Source of the DNA: CAZGHF01 sp043797305
Lineage (GTDB): Bacteria; Patescibacteriota; Minisyncoccia; UBA6257; GWB1-50-10
DNA length: 25,381 nt
Assembly: GCA_043797305.1 (NCBI GenBank)
Contig: JAZDPW010000026.1
Coordinates: 1 to 25,381 of the forward strand
Reading direction: 5' to 3'
Made by a program: the position numbers and the translations under genes. Under the pieces are notes generated by a model. That model made no database searches and was not told the DNA's origin. It worked only from the letters and a program-made list of their open reading frames with translations. Positions 21,247-25,381 of this stretch are shown in pieces (the stretch's first letter is position 1; each line of letters begins with the position of its first letter).

Positions 21247-21622
21247 AGCTACAATAAAACACATAGAATTCTGGGTTTCCGACTCAGAACGATCGATTAA
21301 TTTCTATGAGGGCATCTTCAGAATTGTTGGATGGAAGAAGATTGAGCCCAATACTTTCAGTAATGGAGAAACGAAGATTTATTTCATCGAGCAAGATGTT
21401 AAGCCAGAGAGGACAATTGGTCCTAGACACATATGCTTTTTAGCGGCTTCGCAGAATATTGTAAATGAGGTTGCTAAACTTCTTTCTGAAATCCAGGCGG
21501 ACATAATTCGAGGGCCCCTAGAATCTCAATACGAAGACAGAAGTTCGTATACTGTAGATTTTAGAGATCCTGATGGATATATAATTGAAGTTGCAACTAA
21601 ATCGATAATCTTGCGGAAATAA
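21236..21622 (+). CDS. VOC-superfamily (glyoxalase/bleomycin-resistance fold) protein
   Basis: A 128-residue protein with the beta-alpha-beta-beta-beta pattern of the vicinal oxygen chelate fold: I-K-H-I-E-F-W-V-S-D at the N-terminus with H9, F-Y-E-G-I-F at about 23-28, R-H-I-C-F-L at about 64-69, and the typical end D-F-R-D-P-D-G-Y-I-I-E-V near residues 107-118. A metal site could use H9, H65 and E117. Substrate is unknown; such proteins act as lyases, isomerases or dioxygenases. The ATG lies inside the last codons of secA, with the Shine-Dalgarno in the secA coding region. Base composition is more AT-rich than secA, which suggests later acquisition. Confidence 0.85.
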   Translation: MGNKATIKHIEFWVSDSERSINFYEGIFRIVGWKKIEPNTFSNGETKIYFIEQDVKPERTIGPRHICFLAASQNIVNEVAKLLSEIQADIIRGPLESQYEDRSSYTVDFRDPDGYIIEVATKSIILRK

Positions 21623-21632
21623 CAATAAGTTA

Positions 21633-21653
21633 AAGAGGTGTCATGGGAAATAA
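21633..21653 (+). repeat. 21-bp direct repeat, copy 2 (start of membrane protein gene)
   Basis: Exact second copy of 21226-21246. Here it is preceded by the end of the VOC gene and provides the ribosome-binding site and start codon of the 88-residue membrane protein gene (M-G-N-N). The distance between copies is 407 bases, i.e. one VOC gene plus the repeat. Confidence 0.9.
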
Positions 21654-21909
21654 TTTAGAGCAACGAATCCAGAAAATTGAAGAAAGAAACAAAGCAGTGG
21701 AAGCCGATAAGGGGTGGGAGACAAGCTGGACGAGGCGAATTCTGCTTTCACTTTTTACTTATTTGGCCATTGGAGTTTATCTCTGGGCCATAAAAATTTC
21801 CCGGCCGTGGCTGAATGCCATTGTGCCGGCGGTTGCTTTTATGATTTCTACTTTAACGATGCCGTGGTTCAAGAAGATTTGGTTGAAAGTTATACATAGA
21901 AAGATATGA
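21643..21909 (+). CDS. Conserved small membrane protein with N-terminal helix
   Basis: An 88-residue protein. The N-terminal 30 residues are a charged amphipathic helix (L-E-Q-R-I-Q-K-I-E-E-R-N-K-A-V-E), likely coiled coil, followed by W-E-T-S-W-T-R-R and two transmembrane segments at about residues 32-50 and 57-72, with a short loop S-R-P-W-L-N-A. The C-terminus is basic. Similar small proteins occur in CPR and other genomes in my memory, but no function is known to me. Its start lies in the second copy of the 21-bp repeat, with AGAGGTG as ribosome-binding site. Its stop overlaps the next ATG by 4 bases. Confidence 0.8.
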   Translation: MGNNLEQRIQKIEERNKAVEADKGWETSWTRRILLSLFTYLAIGVYLWAIKISRPWLNAIVPAVAFMISTLTMPWFKKIWLKVIHRKI

Positions 21910-22295
21910 AACAAACCACCAAAAGATTAAAACCGGGGGAGGATTTAAGAGAAGAAATAGAGAAAATTGTAAAAGAAAATGATATTCAAGCGGGGTGTAT
22001 TCTTTCGGTTGTTGGCAGTTTAAGCAGGGCATCACTGCGGATGGCCGACGGCAAGAAAATTAAGTCGTGGGATAAGCCATTCGAAATAGTCGCCGGCACG
22101 GGAACCGTTTCCGTAAACGGGTGTCATATTCATATCGCCATATCCGACAACGACGGCAATGTCTTTGGCGGCCACCTTAAGGAAGGATGTGTTGTGAGAA
22201 CCACCGCCGAAATTGTTCTATTGGTTTTTTCTGAAGCGAAATATAAAAGAATTTTTGATGAAGAAACTGGTTATAATGAGCTTAAGGTGGAATAA
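21906..22295 (+). CDS. PPC/DUF296 domain protein
   Basis: A 129-residue single-domain protein of the PPC (plants and prokaryotes conserved, DUF296) family. The characteristic metal-site region reads N-G-C-H-I-H-I-A-I-S-D-N-D-G-N-V-F-G-G-H-L, with three histidines in the usual spacing, and the preceding G-C-I-L-S-V-V-G-S-L-S strand is also typical. In plants the domain mediates trimerisation next to AT-hook DNA binding; bacterial single-domain versions are of unknown function. It overlaps the membrane protein gene by 4 bases, so the two are co-translated. Confidence 0.88.
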   Translation: MKQTTKRLKPGEDLREEIEKIVKENDIQAGCILSVVGSLSRASLRMADGKKIKSWDKPFEIVAGTGTVSVNGCHIHIAISDNDGNVFGGHLKEGCVVRTTAEIVLLVFSEAKYKRIFDEETGYNELKVE

Positions 22296-22347
22296 TTAAG
22301 AAAAGCGCCACGGGGAATAAGATTTAAGTAACAAACCAATCTAAAAT

Positions 22348-22674
22348 ATGCAATTAAAGGGCTTGAGAAAATTTATCAAGAAAGAGGATAAAAGGCTAAG
22401 AAAGCACTATGGGAACTATAAAGACGAGGAGAAACGCATTCTGGCAAGAACGGTAAAACTTACTGAAGAATTAGGGGAACTGTGCGACGAGGTCTTAACT
22501 TATAGCTCACTGCAACGCGATGAAAAGCTGAAAAATCACGACAAGGACAACTTATTGGAAGAATTTGCGGACGTGGTAATAACGACTTTGTTATTGGCAG
22601 AAGTTATGAATGTCAATATCGAGAAGGCGTTGAAAAGGAAGATCGATAAGATAAACAAACGGTATGGGAAATAG
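22348..22674 (+). CDS. MazG-like nucleotide pyrophosphohydrolase
   Basis: A 108-residue all-alpha protein of the MazG/dUTPase-like superfamily. The metal-binding motif is visible as E40-E41-x-x-E44 in K-L-T-E-E-L-G-E-L, followed by E71-E72-x-x-D75 in L-L-E-E-F-A-D-V-V. A helix with a charged N-terminus comes first. Enzymes of this fold hydrolyse nucleoside triphosphates to monophosphates, including non-canonical ones. Its actual substrate is unknown. The stop overlaps the next gene by 11 bases. The 52 bases before it hold no obvious promoter. Confidence 0.85.
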   Translation: MQLKGLRKFIKKEDKRLRKHYGNYKDEEKRILARTVKLTEELGELCDEVLTYSSLQRDEKLKNHDKDNLLEEFADVVITTLLLAEVMNVNIEKALKRKIDKINKRYGK

Positions 22675-23080
22675 TGTCGGAGTAATAACCTTTTTCAAGA
22701 ATCTTAAGGAATCTGACTGGAAAATTCCCGTAACGAAAAAGTGGCGAGTGAAAGACGTGCTTTCTCACCTGATTGGCTGGGAGAGAGAATGCGCTCGAGA
22801 GCTGGAAAAGGTTTTTGAAACCGGAAATGAACCGTGGTTTATGCTGACCGATGATTATGACGAATTTAACGAAAGGATTTATCGGGAGTTTAAAAATTAT
22901 TCTTCGGAGGCGCTTATATCCGAACTGGAGAAATGGCAGGAGATTTTGGAAAGTAATATCCAAAAAATTGGCGAGGATAAAATCAGACAAAGACCGCATA
23001 TGGATTGGGTATTCGACGAGGGAGGCAAACCGCATTTCGAGCATCACCTGAACCAAATCAAGAAAGTATTGGGAATTTAA
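22664..23080 (+). CDS. DinB/DfsB-like four-helix bundle protein
   Basis: A 138-residue protein whose sequence K-W-R-V-K-D-V-L-S-H-L-I-G-W-E-R-E is typical of the ClbS/DfsB and DinB-like four-helix bundle families, with H36 as a likely metal ligand. The C-terminal H-F-E-H-H-L-N-Q-I-K provides the other histidines expected. Members include colibactin-resistance ClbS and bacillithiol-transferase-like proteins, but a precise role cannot be given. The ATG lies inside the last codons of the MazG-like gene in the sequence ATGGGAAATA, the same as at the secA junction. Confidence 0.78.
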   Translation: MGNSVGVITFFKNLKESDWKIPVTKKWRVKDVLSHLIGWERECARELEKVFETGNEPWFMLTDDYDEFNERIYREFKNYSSEALISELEKWQEILESNIQKIGEDKIRQRPHMDWVFDEGGKPHFEHHLNQIKKVLGI

Positions 23081-23141
23081 ACGGCTTGAATTGAAGCGCT
23101 TTATGCTTTAAACTTTTCTATGTCGGCTTTTATTTATTACC

Positions 23142-23363
23142 ATGACTGAACCTGAAAAAAGCCTATTTCGCCCCCTCGCTTTGGCGTGGGAGCTCGGCTA
23201 CACCATCGCTATCCCTTTGGTGGCACTGGCCTTGGGCGGCAGGTTTTTGGATAAGAGTTTCGACACCAGCCCGATTTTTCTGCTTATCGGCATTTTTGTT
23301 TCCATCTTCATTTCGAGTTTCTTGATTTATCGGAAAACGAAGAAAATTTTGTCCCAATTTTAA
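23142..23363 (+). CDS. AtpI/AtpZ-like F1Fo ATP synthase assembly protein
   Basis: A 73-residue protein with two transmembrane segments at about residues 14-33 and 42-62 and the loop G-G-R-F-L-D-K, matching the AtpZ/AtpI family that assists c-ring assembly and Mg2+ handling in ATP synthase operons. It begins the atp gene cluster, 6 bases before atpB. The 61-base gap before it carries no clear promoter, only T-rich sequence. Confidence 0.85.
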   Translation: MTEPEKSLFRPLALAWELGYTIAIPLVALALGGRFLDKSFDTSPIFLLIGIFVSIFISSFLIYRKTKKILSQF

Positions 23364-23369
23364 ATCAAT

Positions 23370-24137
23370 ATGAGTGGAGGAGTTCACATATCGCTCGTTG
23401 CCGAAAAAGTACTTGATGTTTTCGGGTTTCCGCTCACCAACACACTTCTTACGTCGTGGCTGGTGGTTATTTTGCTCATCGTCGGCGCTTATCTCATCGG
23501 CCGGAACATAAAAGCCATGCCGGCCCCGAAGGGGCCCATTTTGGGCGGGGTTCAAAACGCCGCCGAGTTCGTTATTGAATCTCTCTTCGGATTTATGACT
23601 GCCGTCGCCGGCGACCGGAAGACGGCCGAGAAATTTTTCCCGATTGTCGCCACGATTTTCATTTTCGTTCTCTTAGCCAACTGGGCCGGCATCCTGCCCG
23701 GGGTGGGGAGCATTGGTTTTTACGAACATGGGGAGCACGGAAAGGTTTTTGTGCCTCTTTTCCGCTCGGTTAATTCCGACCTCAACATGACTTTGGCGCT
23801 CGCCCTTATTGCCGTCACCTTGAGCCACTTTTTCGGCATGGCAAGCTTGGGAGCGTTGCGCCATGTCTCTAAATTCATAAACTTCAGAAGCCCAATCCAG
23901 TTTTTCGTCGGCCTCCTTGAATTTATCGGTGAATTTGCTAAAATTGTATCGTTCTCCTTTCGGTTGTTTGGGAACATTTTTGCCGGCGAGGTCCTTCTGG
24001 TTATTATGACGTTCCTCATACCGGTAATCGCGCCAGTGCCATTCTACGGATTGGAGATATTCGTCGGTTTTATCCAGGCCCTGGTTTTTTCAGTGTTAAC
24101 AATGATGTTTCTTGTGGTCGCAACGGAGCATCACTAA
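23370..24137 (+). CDS. atpB: ATP synthase Fo subunit a
   Basis: Subunit a forms the half-channels for ion entry and contacts the c-ring. The 255 residues contain about six hydrophobic segments. The essential arginine is R198 in the motif S-F-S-F-R-L-F-G-N-I-F-A-G-E, the family signature. An earlier conserved segment is L-L-A-N-W-A-G-I-L-P-G (about 101-111). The order atpI-atpB-atpE-atpF-atpH is standard. It starts 6 bases after the atpI-like gene. Confidence 0.96.
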   Translation: MSGGVHISLVAEKVLDVFGFPLTNTLLTSWLVVILLIVGAYLIGRNIKAMPAPKGPILGGVQNAAEFVIESLFGFMTAVAGDRKTAEKFFPIVATIFIFVLLANWAGILPGVGSIGFYEHGEHGKVFVPLFRSVNSDLNMTLALALIAVTLSHFFGMASLGALRHVSKFINFRSPIQFFVGLLEFIGEFAKIVSFSFRLFGNIFAGEVLLVIMTFLIPVIAPVPFYGLEIFVGFIQALVFSVLTMMFLVVATEHH

Positions 24138-24172
24138 GTCGATAAAACGACTTATATAAACAAAATAAAAGC

Positions 24173-24400
24173 ATGGAAGGAATAGATGTAAAGTCGATTG
24201 CCGCCGCCTTCGCCATTGCCGTGGGGGCCCTTGGTCCGGCTTTGGCAATTGGTAGACTTGCAGCGAAAGCAATGGAGGCGATCGGCCGGAATCCGGAAGC
24301 GGCGCCGAAGATACAGACGGCGATGATTTTGGCGATTGCTTTTGCGGAAGCCATTGCAATCTACGCGCTTGTTGTGGCGCTTATAATCAAACTCGTCTAA
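24173..24400 (+). CDS. atpE: ATP synthase Fo subunit c
   Basis: Subunit c, the rotor ring proteolipid. The 75 residues form two transmembrane helices joined by the polar loop G-R-N-P-E. The ion-binding carboxylate is E59 in A-F-A-E-A-I-A-I-Y-A-L. The ligands of Na+-type rings (Gln in helix 1 and Ser/Thr after the Glu) are missing, so coupling is probably to protons. It follows atpB after 35 bases. Confidence 0.95.
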   Translation: MEGIDVKSIAAAFAIAVGALGPALAIGRLAAKAMEAIGRNPEAAPKIQTAMILAIAFAEAIAIYALVVALIIKLV

Positions 24401-24410
24401 ATCAATCTAA

Positions 24411-24917
24411 ATGTCGGAGTTAATCCACAACCTCGGTATAGAGTGGAAAGTTCTTCTTGCTCAAATTGTAAATTTTGCGGTTCTTCTTTTCATTCTTAAA
24501 AAGTTCGCCTACAAGCCGATTCTGAAAGTTTTAAACGACAGGCGGGAGAGGATAGAAGAAGCCATTCGTCGTTCGAAAAGCGTTGACGAGCGGATGGCCG
24601 AAATCGATAAATTGAAGGAAAAAATTCTGGACGAAGCCCGGCGCGAATCCGAGGTAATCATAAAGAAGGCGGAAGAAGTTGCGGAACGGGTGAAAGAATC
24701 GGTTTTGAAGGAAGCCCACGGCGCCTCCGAAAAAATTATGGCCGATACCGAAAAAAAGGTTCGGGCCGAACGGGAAAAAATATTCCAGCAGGCGAAGAGC
24801 GAAATCGCCGACCTCGTTTATGCGGCGGTGGAAAAATCAATCGGCGACCTGGCGGGCGAAAACCTCAAGACGAAAATGGTTGAAGACGCCCTGAAATTCG
24901 TCGCTTTAAGAAAATAA
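24411..24917 (+). CDS. atpF: ATP synthase Fo subunit b
   Basis: Subunit b, the peripheral stalk. An N-terminal transmembrane helix at about residues 13-31 (V-L-L-A-Q-I-V-N-F-A-V-L-L-F-I-L) is followed by K-F-A-Y-K-P-I-L-K and then a long charged helix to the C-terminus with strongly amphipathic heptad character. The 168 residues match the family. Only one b gene is seen. The stop overlaps the atpH start by one base (TAATG). Confidence 0.95.
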   Translation: MSELIHNLGIEWKVLLAQIVNFAVLLFILKKFAYKPILKVLNDRRERIEEAIRRSKSVDERMAEIDKLKEKILDEARRESEVIIKKAEEVAERVKESVLKEAHGASEKIMADTEKKVRAEREKIFQQAKSEIADLVYAAVEKSIGDLAGENLKTKMVEDALKFVALRK

Positions 24918-25288
24918 TGAAATACACCCCCAAACAATACGCTCGCGCCCTCTACGAACTGCTCGCCGCCGGTTCGGAGAAAGATTCCCGCGCCGTCATC
25001 AAGAAGCTTGTAGGCGTTCTTTCCAGGAACAACGATTTGTCGAAAGAGGAAGAAATCCTGAGGTGGTTCGAGAAAATTTATCACGAAGAGACGGGGAAGC
25101 CGCTGGTGGAAGTAAGCGCGGCCGATGAAAAATTAAAGGAGCTCTTGGGCAAAAAAATCAAAGGCGAACTTGTTTTTAAAAAAGACCCGCGCGTTTTGGG
25201 CGGCGTAAGAATTAAAATCGGCGACGAAATGATTGATAATACGATAAAGGTCCGCTTGGAAAGGTTGCGGGAAGCATTATCGAAGTAA
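24917..25288 (+). CDS. atpH: ATP synthase F1 subunit delta, short form
   Basis: Delta connects the F1 head to the peripheral stalk. The C-terminal signature is clear: K-D-P-R-V-L-G-G-V-R-I-K-I-G-D-E-M-I-D-N and then R-L-E-R-L-R-E-A-L. The N-terminal part begins Y-T-P-K-Q-Y-A-R-A-L-Y-E-L, also typical. At 123 residues it is well below the usual 175-185; the shortening lies in the N-terminal helical domain. It is in its normal place after atpF; atpA should follow outside the window. Confidence 0.9.
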   Translation: MKYTPKQYARALYELLAAGSEKDSRAVIKKLVGVLSRNNDLSKEEEILRWFEKIYHEETGKPLVEVSAADEKLKELLGKKIKGELVFKKDPRVLGGVRIKIGDEMIDNTIKVRLERLREALSK

Positions 25289-25301
25289 AATTTTCATGGA
25301 T

Positions 25302-25362
25302 CCCGTTAGAAGTCCTAGGCACTAAAAATTTCAACGAAATTTTTATGCTCGGAACTGGCGGG
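25302..25362. repeat. Nested palindromic element after atpH
   Basis: A perfect 10-bp stem TAAAAATTTC (25323-25332) / GAAATTTTTA (25336-25345) with an AAC loop is enclosed by further pairing arms AGTCC (25311-25315) with GGAACT (25351-25356, one bulge) and CCCG (25302-25305) with CGGG (25359-25362). It fills the gap where atpA would be expected to begin shortly. No T tract follows, so it is not a standard terminator. It resembles in design the nested element after map. Confidence 0.5.
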
Positions 25363-25381
25363 AACAAACCAAACCAACTAT

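Noticed and set aside
1..25381. CRISPR arrays, rRNA or tRNA genes, transposase genes
   Set aside because: No regularly spaced repeats, no tRNA cloverleaf or rRNA sequence, and no transposase or integrase ORF was seen in any frame.

Overview
The window is a stretch of bacterial chromosome that fits the Candidate Phyla Radiation (Patescibacteria). The evidence is a compact S10-spc ribosomal operon with no rpmD (L30) gene between rpsE and rplO, a short L5, a short ATP synthase delta subunit, mostly Shine-Dalgarno-less starts in the core genes, and several small palindromic repeats inserted in gaps and once in a gene. UGA is used as a normal stop (rplD, adk), which argues against the recoded CPR lineages (Gracilibacteria/Absconditabacteria). 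I cannot place it more finely from sequence alone.

Layout. (1) 1-10536, plus strand: rplD (3' part), rplW, rplB, rpsS, rplV, rpsC, rplP, rpmC, rpsQ, rplN, rplX, rplE, rpsN, rpsH, rplF, rplR, rpsE, rplO, secY, adk, map. Two gaps interrupt the otherwise tight order. One, before rpsH, holds a promoter-like sequence, a repeat and alternative hairpins. The other, before rplR, looks like a 119-bp miniature inverted-repeat insertion with a 5-bp target duplication that recreates the start codon. After map the usual infA-rpmJ-rpsM continuation is absent. (2) 10537-12960: an AT-richer accessory island with a folded palindromic element, a terminator, three minus-strand genes (secreted coiled-coil protein, PD-(D/E)XK-like nuclease candidate, two-helix membrane peptide), a plus-strand cysteine-rich mini-ORF with its own promoter and terminator, and a 38-bp perfect palindrome. 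(3) 12969-16341, minus strand: dprA, topA and a Nudix hydrolase in one operon. (4) 16391-18510, plus strand: small membrane protein, rmuC, nucleotidyltransferase-like gene. (5) 18511-18723: a good promoter, a candidate about 90-nt small RNA with its own terminator, then a second inverted repeat in the secA leader. (6) 18724-23080: secA followed by small accessory genes (VOC-fold protein, membrane protein, PPC/DUF296, MazG-like, DinB/DfsB-like), with a 21-bp direct repeat spanning the start sites of two of them. (7) 23142-25288: start of the F1Fo ATP synthase operon (atpI/Z-like, atpB, atpE, atpF, atpH), then a nested palindrome before the expected atpA.

Functionally the window couples ribosome assembly, Sec export (SecY, SecA), N-terminal methionine removal (Map), DNA uptake and topology (DprA, TopA, RmuC) and proton-driven ATP synthesis. 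The most interesting unexplained material lies in the gaps: the rplR insertion, the rpsH leader, the pre-secA small RNA, the duplicated start module after secA, and the minus-strand three-gene cassette.
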